From: Lachnospira pectinoschiza
Lineage (GTDB): Bacteria; Bacillota; Clostridia; Lachnospirales; Lachnospiraceae
Direction of reading: 5' to 3'
Assembly: GCF_020564355.1 (NCBI RefSeq)
Contig: NZ_JAJCRR010000005.1
Location: forward strand, 62,001 to 126,000
Length of the DNA stretch: 64,000 bases
A program made the position numbers and the translations under genes. Positions 51,389 to 59,857 of this stretch are shown here, piece after piece; the stretch's first letter is position 1, and every line of letters starts with the position of its first letter. The notes under the pieces are model-generated. The model was not told the origin of the DNA, did not search any database, and saw only the letters and a program-made list of their open reading frames with translations.

Positions 51389-52999
51389 GTGAAAATTAAA
51401 ATACCCAATATAGATGATAAAGAAAGTTTCATTGAAGATAGGCAGTCAATAGTTTTATTAGGAGCTAATGGAGCTGGAAAAACTAGAATGAGTGTATGGA
51501 TTGATGAGAATAATCCTGAATTAAATATACACAGAATTTCTGCACAAAAATCTCTTAATATGCCAGAATATGTTAGTCCAACCGAATTAAAGAAAGCAGA
51601 AGATAATTTTTTGTATGGAACTACAAATGATGATAGAGATTGGTTAAAAAGGTATGGAAAGAAAAATAATAGATGGGGAAATGAGCCGGAAATTCATATG
51701 TTAAATGATTATCAATCACTTATGGAGTTTTTAATGACAGAAAATTTTGAAAAAAGTATTGAATATCGAGAAAAACATAAAGATGGTAATCCGGAGTTTG
51801 ACAATGAAACAAAGCTAGAAAAGATAAAAAAAATATGGGAAAAAGTAATAACACATAGAAAATTGAAAATATGTGCTGGAAAAATAGAAGTTGAGAGTAT
51901 AGGGGAAAACACAGAAAAATACAATGGAAATTTGATGAGTGATGGAGAAAGAGCGATTTTTCATTATATTGGTGAAGTTGTTTCGGCAAAAGACAACTCC
52001 TTAATTATTATAGATGAACCTGAGAATCATTTGCATAATTCAATATTAGAAAAACTTTGGAATGAAATAGAGGCTGAGAGACAGGATTGTGTATATTTAT
52101 ACATTACACACAATTTGTATTTTGCAAGAAGCAGAAATAATGCCCAAATTATATGGATTAAAAATATGTTGGATAAACAGAAATGGGATTTTGAATTACT
52201 AAATTCAGATGAATTCTCAGATGATTTGTTACTTGAAATATTGGGAAATAGGCAAGGAGTATTGTTTATAGAAGGAACACCAGATAAAAGTATTGATAGA
52301 AAACTGTATTCTAGGTTGTTTCCGAAGTATAGTATCATGCCATTGGAAGGTTGTGCATCTGTTATTCAGGCAACAAAGTCGTATAATAAACTACCAATGC
52401 TACATTACAAGACAATAAAAGGAATTGTTGATAGAGATAGAAGAACTGAAGGTGAGATAAACTCGCTATTGCAGGATAAAATATATGTACCTTCTGTTGC
52501 GGAGATTGAAAATTTATTTTTGATTCCACAAGTTATTGAACTGGTTGCTAGAAAGCAAAGTATTGAGAATGTAGATGTTTTGTTAGAACAAACGAAAGAA
52601 AAAACAATAGAATTTTTGAAGTTACATTTAGAAGAACAAGCGTTATTGTTTACAAAGAAAAGGTGCCAAAATACAATTAATAATATTTGTAACCAATCAA
52701 CACAAACAATTGATGATTATAAAACATCTTTAGATGAATTAGTAGATAAGGTAAAACCGCAAGAAGAGTACAGTAAGGCATGTAAGGAATTACAGAAAAT
52801 TGTAGATGATAAAGATTATCTTGCAGCGCTTAGAGTGATAAATAATAAAGGCCTTTTGCCTTTTACAAATGTGTCAAATGCGTTTGGATGGAAAAAGCAA
52901 AATTATATTGATTATGTAATTAGGTTGCTTGGAATCCAAGATAGTACTTCAGAGGAGTTGTGTAATATATTTAGAAATTATGTTACAGTGGGAGACTAA
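51389..52999 (+). CDS. AAA ATPase fused to DUF4435 (TOPRIM-like); candidate single-gene PARIS-type anti-phage protein
   Basis: The 536-residue protein starts at GTG 51389 after TGGAGGT. Residues 1-260 are an ABC-like AAA ATPase: Walker A LLGANGAGKTR (about 27-37), an ABC-signature-like LMSDGERAIF (about 181), Walker B LIIIDEPENHLH (about 206), and an H-loop YITHN. Residues 288-536 resemble DUF4435: GVLFIEGTPDKSIDRKLY, GIVDRDRRTEGE (acidic DRD) and EIENLFLIPQVI. In PARIS the AriA ATPase holds the AriB TOPRIM nuclease and releases it when a phage anti-restriction protein appears. AriA-AriB fusions are known. Upstream -10 TATAAT is at 51344-51349. Confidence 0.78.
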   Translation: MKIKIPNIDDKESFIEDRQSIVLLGANGAGKTRMSVWIDENNPELNIHRISAQKSLNMPEYVSPTELKKAEDNFLYGTTNDDRDWLKRYGKKNNRWGNEPEIHMLNDYQSLMEFLMTENFEKSIEYREKHKDGNPEFDNETKLEKIKKIWEKVITHRKLKICAGKIEVESIGENTEKYNGNLMSDGERAIFHYIGEVVSAKDNSLIIIDEPENHLHNSILEKLWNEIEAERQDCVYLYITHNLYFARSRNNAQIIWIKNMLDKQKWDFELLNSDEFSDDLLLEILGNRQGVLFIEGTPDKSIDRKLYSRLFPKYSIMPLEGCASVIQATKSYNKLPMLHYKTIKGIVDRDRRTEGEINSLLQDKIYVPSVAEIENLFLIPQVIELVARKQSIENVDVLLEQTKEKTIEFLKLHLEEQALLFTKKRCQNTINNICNQSTQTIDDYKTSLDELVDKVKPQEEYSKACKELQKIVDDKDYLAALRVINNKGLLPFTNVSNAFGWKKQNYIDYVIRLLGIQDSTSEELCNIFRNYVTVGD

Positions 53000-53006
53000 A
53001 AATGCC

Positions 53007-53165
53007 TTAGTAGTAAGAATTTCCCTTTTACTACCATTTTTACTACTAACAGGTAGTAACAACTTGCAGGGTTCTGCCCTAATTTGCCACAATCTGTAAT
53101 TTCAGAGCAAACTAAAAGAATCCTAGAAACCCTTGTAAAACAGGGCATTTCGGGGCAAAACAAGG
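53007..53165. repeat. Interleaved short inverted repeats and att-like sequence at the island edge
   Basis: Four sites alternate: TTAGTAGTAA (53007-53016), TTACTACC (53028-53035), TTACTACTAA (53040-53049) and GGTAGTAA (53052-53059). The first and third, and the second and fourth, are reverse complements. About 70 bases on lies an imperfect dyad, CCCTTGTAAAACAGGG. Such patterns resemble integrase arm sites next to a core attachment site. No second copy of the core was found in the window. Confidence 0.4.
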
Positions 53166-53177
53166 AGAAATAAAATA

Positions 53178-53744
53178 ATGATAAAAGTACTTTTCATCTG
53201 CCACGGCAACATCTGCCGTTCCCCAATGTCAGAATTCGTATTAAAAGACATGGTGGAACAGCGTGGCTTGACAGAACAATTTGAAATCGCTTCGGCGGCG
53301 ACCAGCACAGAGGAAATCTGGAACGGCAAAGGAAATCCAATCTATCCGCCGGCGCAGGCAGAACTAAAAAAGCATGGGATTGGAAAGACCGCATACACCA
53401 ACTTTGCGGGCAAGCGCGCCAGACAGGTGACAAAAGAAGATTATCATCACTATGACTACCTGCTTTGTGCGGATACCAACAACATCCGTAACACAGAGCG
53501 TATCACAGGCGCGGATACCGAAGGAAAAATTCATCTGTTGTTAGATTATGCAGACGAACTTCAAGAGGGTAGTCAGCTTCAGACTAAAAATAAAAGCAGC
53601 AATTCAATCAGCCAGACAATCAGCCGCCGCGGCAAATCAATCGCAGACCCGTGGTATTCCGGGGATTTTACACAGACATGGAATGATGTGGTGGCAGGCT
53701 GTTCAGGCTTTTTAAATTATCTTGAAAATGAGCATAAGTTGTAA
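53178..53744 (+). CDS. Low molecular weight protein tyrosine phosphatase
   Basis: A 188-residue phosphatase with the N-terminal active-site loop VLFICHGNICRSPMSEF (CxxGNxCRS, nucleophile Cys9) and the general-acid loop IADPWYSGDFTQTW. Between them an unusual Ser/Asn/Gln-rich insert (LQTKNKSSNSISQTISRRG) of about 25 residues makes the protein longer than the usual 150-160. Bacterial members often control exopolysaccharide kinases. AAGGAG precedes ATG. It converges with the araC gene 8 bases away. Confidence 0.9.
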   Translation: MIKVLFICHGNICRSPMSEFVLKDMVEQRGLTEQFEIASAATSTEEIWNGKGNPIYPPAQAELKKHGIGKTAYTNFAGKRARQVTKEDYHHYDYLLCADTNNIRNTERITGADTEGKIHLLLDYADELQEGSQLQTKNKSSNSISQTISRRGKSIADPWYSGDFTQTWNDVVAGCSGFLNYLENEHKL

Positions 53745-53752
53745 ATGTCGTA

Positions 53753-54700
53753 TCAGTTTCTGCGCGCCTGCCGGAATTTGGACGGTGTCATATGATATTC
53801 GCGCAGGAATAAGCGGTTAAAATAAGATACATTTTCAAAACCGCATTCCAGGGAAATCGCAAGAATGTCATCATCTGATGCACACAGCAGGTGCGCGGCA
53901 CGGATTAGGCGGTACTCATTTAAGTAAGCAATAAAGGGCTTTCCCATATACAGCTTGAAAAATTTCATGAAATGGGAGCTGCTGAAACCGCAGACTGCCG
54001 CAATCTGCTCAATACTGATTTTTTGTGGGTAGTAATTTGCAATATAATCGGTAATCAGGCACAGCTTTTCCTTCGTATTTTCTTTAAAATAACCGTTTTT
54101 CCGGGAGGAAACAGCACTGTTTTTTTGCTGCGGTAAATCACATGTTGTAATTTCACGCATTTTATCCGGTGCAAGAATCTCTGATTCCAGAATAAAAAAC
54201 AACTGATACAGCCAGCCTTTAATGCCGAGATAATACCCGGCAGGATAGGTGGTGCGCAAATCGTCAATCCGGTCAAGGCAGATTTGAACAGCGCGGTGCG
54301 CTTTCGGAACCCGGTCTATTAAAACCGGAAAATCTTCGGGGAAATTTTGCAGGCGGTGAAAAAAGTTAAAAGACATCGTATCCCCTTCTTTTGGGATTAA
54401 CATCTGCATATCAAAAATGATATTTTCGTATGAAAATGCTTCCGATTCATACTGCGCAATGGAATGAAGTCTGCCCGGCAGAATAAAGACAATGCTGTCT
54501 TTGACAACCGGGTAGGAAATACCATCGACATTGACCATTCCCCTGCCGCTCTTTACATAAATAATTTCCGTTTCACGGTGCCAGTGCATCGGCACACACG
54601 GAAAATCCAGCGGAATCGAGCAAGGATAAGTATTATAGGAAAAATCCGTATCATAGTGTTTTTTCGTTTCTTCGTAATTTTCATATTCTAATATGTGCAT
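53753..54700 (-). CDS. AraC family transcriptional regulator with cupin sensor domain
   Basis: The 315-residue regulator has an N-terminal cupin-like ligand-binding domain (MHWHRETEIIYVKSGRGMV and IVFILPGRLHSI) and a C-terminal double helix-turn-helix (QIAAVCGFSSSHFMKFFKLY and AISLECGFENVSYFNRLFLR). The family usually activates sugar-utilisation genes. ATG 54700 follows GGAGGGG. Its promoter region faces the MITE-like element and glgP; glgP is a plausible but unproven target. Confidence 0.92.
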   Translation of the reverse strand: MHILEYENYEETKKHYDTDFSYNTYPCSIPLDFPCVPMHWHRETEIIYVKSGRGMVNVDGISYPVVKDSIVFILPGRLHSIAQYESEAFSYENIIFDMQMLIPKEGDTMSFNFFHRLQNFPEDFPVLIDRVPKAHRAVQICLDRIDDLRTTYPAGYYLGIKGWLYQLFFILESEILAPDKMREITTCDLPQQKNSAVSSRKNGYFKENTKEKLCLITDYIANYYPQKISIEQIAAVCGFSSSHFMKFFKLYMGKPFIAYLNEYRLIRAAHLLCASDDDILAISLECGFENVSYFNRLFLREYHMTPSKFRQARRN

Positions 54701-54752
54701 AGCCCCTCCAATCCGCAGATTTACTGCACAAACGCCAATTTCATATATTTTG

Positions 54753-54899
54753 TATATCATGATATGATGTTGGGGTCAAAAGCCTCAACTATGATATCTA
54801 TGGATTGTTCCGTGCTAAACATGTGCCACTGGCACATAGCACCCGCCTATGAGCAAGCTCATGTGGGTTCAGATATTTTGACCCTGGTATCATGATATA
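54753..54899. mobile_element. MITE-like non-coding repeat element, 147 bp
   Basis: The element is bounded by imperfect inverted repeats: TATATCATGATA then GGGTCAAAA on the left, and TTTTGACCC then TATCATGATATA on the right. Inside are two stable hairpins, TGTGCCACTGGCACA and ATGAGCAAGCTCAT. It encodes nothing. The architecture suggests a miniature inverted-repeat element or a structured intergenic repeat, inserted between araC and glgP. Confidence 0.6.
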
Positions 54900-55023
54900 A
54901 AAGTATGATAGTATTGTATTATTTTAAGCGGTAATTATGCAAGATAAAAAATCTTAGAAATATATAATAATAATCAGAATTATCGAAAAATAATCAGAAA
55001 TAAAAATAGGAGTGGAGAGAAGT

Positions 55024-57327
55024 ATGAGCATAGCAGAAATTTGTAACAAAATGTATGGAAAGACCATCAGAGAGTGCAGTAACGAACAGGTCTATACGGC
55101 ACTGCTGGCATTGGTAAAGAAAGTCACGGAAGAAAGAAAAGAAGCGCAGGAGCGGCAGGAAAAAGAAAACGGCAAGAAAGTGTATTACATTTCCGCAGAA
55201 TTCCTGATTGGAAAGCTGCTGTCAAACAACCTGATTAATCTGGGGCTGTATGAGCAGGTTTCGCAGGAATTAGAAGAAAACGGAAAGAACATTGCACAAA
55301 TCGAAGAAGTCGAGCCGGAGCCGTCACTTGGAAATGGCGGACTGGGACGGCTGGCAGCGTGCTTTTTGGATTCCATTGCCACATTAAACTTAAACGGGGA
55401 CGGCATTGGCATCAACTATCATCTGGGGCTGTTCCGTCAGGTGTTTGCACAGAATAAGCAGACAGAACAGCCGGATTACTGGATTCAAAAGGAAAGCTGG
55501 CTGACAAAGACGGAGGTGCAGTACCCGGTACAGTTTGGCAAATTGTCCGTCATGTCGAGAATGTATGACATTGATGTGACAGGTTACGAGGGCAGGGTCA
55601 ACAAACTGCATTTATTTGATATCGACACGGTTGATGAAAAAATACCGATGCACGACGGCATTGATTTTGATAAAAATGCGATTGAGAAGAATCTCACGCT
55701 CTTTTTGTACCCGGACGACAGCGACAGAGCCGGACAGTTATTGCGCATTTACCAGCAGTATTTTATGGTAAGCAACGCCGCACAGTTGATTCTTTCAGAA
55801 TGCCGCAGGAAATGTGAAAAAGAGGGAAAGACGTTAAAGAATCTGAATGAATTTGCGGTGATTCAGATTAATGATACGCACCCGACAATGGTTATTCCTG
55901 AATTAATCCGCATTTTAACAACGCAGAAAGACATTGACGGCAGTGTGATGACGATGCAGGAGGCGGCAGAGGTGGTGACAAAGACGTGTGCATACACAAA
56001 TCACACGATTCTTGCAGAAGCACTCGAAACATGGCCGCTGGACTATCTTGAGGAGGTTGTGCCGCAGTTAGTTCCGATTATCCGTTATCTTGATGAAAAT
56101 GTACGCGCCCGTTATACGGATTCTTCCGTTTACATTATTGACGAAAACGACCGCGTGCATATGGCACATATTGATATTCATTATGGTTTCAGTGTAAATG
56201 GGGTGGCAAAGCTGCATACGGAGATTTTGATGCAGGAAGAACTGAAATCTTTTTACCGTATTTATCCTGAAAAATTTAACAATAAAACCAACGGCATTAC
56301 GTTCAGAAGGTGGTTACTGCACTGCAATCAGGCACTGGCCGCCTATATTGAAGAACTGATTGGTGCAGATTTTAAAAAGGAAGCAGGGGAACTTTCACAG
56401 CTTATAAAATATGCAGATGATGAAAATGTGATTGCGCGCATGCTTGAAATTAAGGCGGAAAATAAGAAACGTCTTGCTGCATATATGCAGGAAAAATGCG
56501 GTGTAAAAATCAATCCGCAGTCGGTCTTTGACATTCAGGTAAAGCGCCTGCATGAGTACAAGCGCCAGCAGATGAACGCACTGTATGTCATTTACAAATA
56601 TTTTGAGATTAAGGCCGGAAATATTCCGGATACTCCGGTTACGGTTATTTTCGGTGCGAAGGCGGCAAAAGCATATACGATTGCAAAAGATATTATTCAC
56701 TTAATTTTGTGCCTGGGTGAATTGATTGCAAATGACCCGGATGTCAGTCCGTATTTAAAGGTTGTCATGGTGGAAAATTATAATGTGACGATGGCGGAAA
56801 AGCTGATTCCGGCGTGCGACATTTCAGAGCAGATTTCGCTGGCTTCCAAGGAAGCTTCCGGAACGGGCAATATGAAATTTATGTTAAACGGTGCACTGAC
56901 ACTCGGAACATTTGACGGTGCAAATGTCGAGATTGCACAGCTTGTCGGCAAAGACAATATCTATACCTTTGGTGCATCCAGTGACGAAGTCATTGCGCAT
57001 TACAAAAATGCCGATTACTGTGCAAAGGACCTTTATGAAAATGATGAAATGATAAAAAAATGCGTTGATTTTATCGTTTCAGATGAGTTAAAGCAGTATG
57101 GTGATGAAGAAAACTTATCCCGTCTGCACCATGAAATTATCAGCAAAGACTGGTTCATGACACTGTTGGATTTCAAGGAATATATAAAGGTAAAAGAACA
57201 GGCGCTTGCAGACTACAAAGACAGAGCCGCATGGGGCAGAAAAATGCTGATAAACACCGCGATGGCAGGCTTCTTCTCATCCGACCGCACCATCCGCCAG
57301 TACAACACCGACATCTGGAAACTGTAA
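55024..57327 (+). CDS. glgP: Glycogen/alpha-glucan phosphorylase
   Basis: A 767-residue PLP enzyme (GT35) releasing glucose-1-phosphate from glycogen or maltodextrin. Family features are [31 protein letters not shown], the INDTHPTM segment, [12 protein letters not shown], and the PLP-lysine motif [17 protein letters not shown]. The length fits the shorter clostridial type, which lacks the N-terminal regulatory extension of animal enzymes. ATG 55024 follows GGAG; a GTG at 55012 overlaps that site. The 124 bases between the MITE-like element and the gene hold only a weak TATGAT-type -10. Confidence 0.95.
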   Translation: MSIAEICNKMYGKTIRECSNEQVYTALLALVKKVTEERKEAQERQEKENGKKVYYISAEFLIGKLLSNNLINLGLYEQVSQELEENGKNIAQIEEVEPEPSLGNGGLGRLAACFLDSIATLNLNGDGIGINYHLGLFRQVFAQNKQTEQPDYWIQKESWLTKTEVQYPVQFGKLSVMSRMYDIDVTGYEGRVNKLHLFDIDTVDEKIPMHDGIDFDKNAIEKNLTLFLYPDDSDRAGQLLRIYQQYFMVSNAAQLILSECRRKCEKEGKTLKNLNEFAVIQINDTHPTMVIPELIRILTTQKDIDGSVMTMQEAAEVVTKTCAYTNHTILAEALETWPLDYLEEVVPQLVPIIRYLDENVRARYTDSSVYIIDENDRVHMAHIDIHYGFSVNGVAKLHTEILMQEELKSFYRIYPEKFNNKTNGITFRRWLLHCNQALAAYIEELIGADFKKEAGELSQLIKYADDENVIARMLEIKAENKKRLAAYMQEKCGVKINPQSVFDIQVKRLHEYKRQQMNALYVIYKYFEIKAGNIPDTPVTVIFGAKAAKAYTIAKDIIHLILCLGELIANDPDVSPYLKVVMVENYNVTMAEKLIPACDISEQISLASKEASGTGNMKFMLNGALTLGTFDGANVEIAQLVGKDNIYTFGASSDEVIAHYKNADYCAKDLYENDEMIKKCVDFIVSDELKQYGDEENLSRLHHEIISKDWFMTLLDFKEYIKVKEQALADYKDRAAWGRKMLINTAMAGFFSSDRTIRQYNTDIWKL

Positions 57328-57428
57328 GCCGGGCAAAAAGTAAACAGGCGGCAAAAAACACAAAACCTTTCCGTCCCCGCTAAGGCGAAATCACCCACAA
57401 TCTTTTCGCCCGCCCCCTCCAAGGGCAA

Positions 57429-57484
57429 AAAACAACCCGTATTTTCCGTCAAACAGCGTGTGGAAAATGCGGGTTGTTTTTTTG
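57429..57484 (+). terminator. Strong terminator of glgP
   Basis: AACAACCCGTATTTTCC pairs with GGAAAATGCGGGTTGTT, a 17-bp stem with one wobble, followed by seven T residues. The left arm is not part of the tandem repeat but matches its inner segment. Confidence 0.85.
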
Positions 57485-57566
57485 CCTCCCACAGCGTGTG
57501 TAAAGTGAGGGTGTTTTTTTGCCTCCCACAGCGTGTGGAAAATACGGGTTGTTTTTTTGCCTGTTA
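57453..57566. repeat. Three tandem copies of a 37-38 bp unit
   Basis: Copies begin at 57453, 57491 and 57528 (each starts ACAGCGTGTG and ends in seven T and GCCTCCC or GCCTGTT). The first and third are nearly identical; the middle one differs (TAAAGTGAGGGTG). They duplicate the descending half of the terminator, so the T run occurs three times. They lie between convergent glgP and the YhgE gene and overlap the last bases of the latter. Confidence 0.75.
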
Positions 57567-59330
57567 CAGCATCACTCCGGAATTTTCCTTACTCCGCTCC
57601 ATATAGTGATTGAGCTGTTCAAACGGCTTGCGAAGGACAAGACCGATGAGAATGGCAATGATAATATAGATAAAGAGTCTGCCGATACATTCCCAATAAT
57701 AATTGCCGTACATGCCGCCAATCGTTTCGCGCAGGGCATCCATGGCATATGGGAACGGCAGGTAGCGGTAAATCATCCGGTAAACCTTTGGCAGGACGTC
57801 AATCGGGAACGTACCGCCGCTTCCGGCAACCTGGACTACCATGAAAATAATTGCAAGGGCTTCACCGATATTGCCAAAGGCAACCGTCAGTGCATACATA
57901 AAAATCGTAAAGACCAGGCTGGTGACAGAACATGCAAACCAGTATAAAACCGGGTGCGGACACTGAATCTGGATATAAAACAGATTTCCGAGTACAATCA
58001 GAAGTGTCTGTAACTGTCCGATACAGTAAAATGTCAGGTATCGTCCAAAGAACTTCTGATACGGCTTTACACCGGCCGGCAGGTGTTTGGATTTTTTCAC
58101 CTGTGTATGAATGATAGCCACCATAATCAGACCGCCGACCCAGATGGAAAGGACCGTGTAAAACGGTGAAACGGCAGAACCGTAAGCTGAAATTTCATAA
58201 ATCTTTTTGGTCGTAATTTCTACCGGTGAGGCAATAAAGTCTGCCAGTGTCTGCGGGTCACTGCCTAAAATTTCATTCACAAAATCATATTCCGGGTCGG
58301 AAGCGATTTTATTGAGTAATTCAATAGAATCGGAAAGCTTAGTCATCAGTGTATTTAAAGTCTGTTGTGTCAGTGTCAGATTTTCCTGTCCCTGTGTAAC
58401 CGCATCCGTAAAGGTGTTCATGTCGCCGTCCATATCCTGATATAAAGAAGAAATGGAAGACATTACACTGCGGATAGAGGATACATTTTCCGAAAGTGAA
58501 GCGGAAACCTCTGACAGGGAAGAAACTGAATTGGCATCCAGAAGCTTTTGCAGGGCGGCAAGTTCTCCTGCCTGTGTATCCAGTGTTTCCGGTAAATCCG
58601 ATGAAGAACTGCGCGCAAGAGAGGAAACATCGGAAGAAATCTGTGTAATGGAAATCAGGGAATCTAACATCACATTGTATGTCTGCAATTCATTGTAGGC
58701 ATCGGTCAGTTTACCGGATATGACATCAATGAGTGAATTCCCTGTGGTATCATCCAGTGTCAGACTGTCAAAATCCACGGTGATAGCAGCGGAGCTGGCG
58801 CTTACAAGACTTTTTGTTAAAGTGTTCACAAAGGTGGAATTAGTCTGGGACTGAACTGCTTTTTTTGCCTTATCCGTAATTTTCGGCGCAATGGCATTTT
58901 TCTTCTGATTACAGTAATACTGAATCTGCGGATGTTCTAGGGAATCCGAAAGAAAACTTACCATATCGCTTGTAAAGTCAGACGGCAGAACCAGTGCGGC
59001 ATAGTAGTCGCCGCTGTACACGCCGTCAATGGCTTCCTGCGTGGAATCCGTAAAGACCCAGCCGATGGTTGTATTGGCTTTTAAATTAGAAATAATCTGG
59101 TCGCCGATGTTTACAGTCACACCGTCAATAGTCACACCCGGATCATCAGACGCCACAGCAACCTTGATGCGGGAAGTGGATTCCGTTCCGTACGGGTCCC
59201 AGTTTGACAGAGTGTTAAACCACGCATACAGGGATGGAATGACGGTAAGACCAATCAGTACAACAATGGCGACCACATTGGTACTGATACGTTTGAGGTC
59301 CTGTATAAAAACAAGAAAAATATTTTTCAT
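57564..59330 (-). CDS. YhgE/Pip family membrane protein
   Basis: A 588-residue protein of the phage-infection-protein family: an N-terminal helix ending VIPSLYAWFNTLSNWDPYG and a long extracytoplasmic, helical Ser/Thr/Gln-rich domain (about residues 60-370). A five-helix C-terminal membrane domain of the ABC-2 type follows (WVGGLIMVAIIHTQVK, GGTFPIDVLPKVYRMIYRYL). Homologues include Lactococcus Pip, the phage c2 receptor, and type VII-associated YueB/EsaA. Start overlaps the upstream gene by 4 bases, so the three genes 62011-57564 form an operon. Confidence 0.9.
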   Translation of the reverse strand: MKNIFLVFIQDLKRISTNVVAIVVLIGLTVIPSLYAWFNTLSNWDPYGTESTSRIKVAVASDDPGVTIDGVTVNIGDQIISNLKANTTIGWVFTDSTQEAIDGVYSGDYYAALVLPSDFTSDMVSFLSDSLEHPQIQYYCNQKKNAIAPKITDKAKKAVQSQTNSTFVNTLTKSLVSASSAAITVDFDSLTLDDTTGNSLIDVISGKLTDAYNELQTYNVMLDSLISITQISSDVSSLARSSSSDLPETLDTQAGELAALQKLLDANSVSSLSEVSASLSENVSSIRSVMSSISSLYQDMDGDMNTFTDAVTQGQENLTLTQQTLNTLMTKLSDSIELLNKIASDPEYDFVNEILGSDPQTLADFIASPVEITTKKIYEISAYGSAVSPFYTVLSIWVGGLIMVAIIHTQVKKSKHLPAGVKPYQKFFGRYLTFYCIGQLQTLLIVLGNLFYIQIQCPHPVLYWFACSVTSLVFTIFMYALTVAFGNIGEALAIIFMVVQVAGSGGTFPIDVLPKVYRMIYRYLPFPYAMDALRETIGGMYGNYYWECIGRLFIYIIIAILIGLVLRKPFEQLNHYMERSKENSGVML

Positions 59331-59827
59331 AGTTTAATCTCCTTTGCAGCAGTGATAATAGACTGTAAGTTGTTATTGAGACGGGATGGTAAATCCTGTA
59401 CAAGGTGGTCGTGTCCCTCTTTCAAATCCAGTCCGAGCTGTTTTAATTTTTTTTGCATCTGGTCATCAATGTAAGCGACTGTTACCAGATATGCAGAAAT
59501 TAAAAAGAGTGAAATTACCCATAATAAAAGATACACAACCTTTGAACTCTCCATATGCAGCAACAAAATAAGGAAAATCATCGGGATAATGGCAATACAC
59601 CAGAGTCCCGCTTTAATACGCTTCTGATTGCGTTCATGCAGTGTATGGCTGAATTCCTGAATCTGCATTAAAGTCGTGTTAAAATCTTCATCACGTCCGT
59701 TCTTAGACGAAGACCCGTCCATACAATCCGTATCCGGTGAACCGGAATCGGACAGGTTTCTGGCAGAAGTCCGTGTTATGGGTGTTGCCAGAAGGTCATC
59801 TGCCACAGGGCTGTTTTTTAAAGTCAT
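59327..59827 (-). CDS. Small membrane protein in the YhgE operon
   Basis: The 166-residue protein has two adjacent hydrophobic helices (LWCIAIIPMIFLILLLHM and VVYLLLWVISLFLISAYLVTV, about residues 77-120), followed by a charged helical tail (IDDQMQKKLKQLGLDLKEGH). The N-terminal 60 residues are polar and probably disordered. It is translated between two YhgE/Pip genes and overlaps the second, suggesting a complex with them. I do not recognise the family. Confidence 0.8.
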   Translation of the reverse strand: MTLKNSPVADDLLATPITRTSARNLSDSGSPDTDCMDGSSSKNGRDEDFNTTLMQIQEFSHTLHERNQKRIKAGLWCIAIIPMIFLILLLHMESSKVVYLLLWVISLFLISAYLVTVAYIDDQMQKKLKQLGLDLKEGHDHLVQDLPSRLNNNLQSIITAAKEIKL

Positions 59828-59857
59828 AGTTCTACCTCACTAACAAATATGTATTGA

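Noticed and set aside
57453..57566. Possible CRISPR array because of three regular repeats
   Set aside because: The 37-38 bp units are contiguous, without spacers, and each includes a terminator T run. No cas genes are present.
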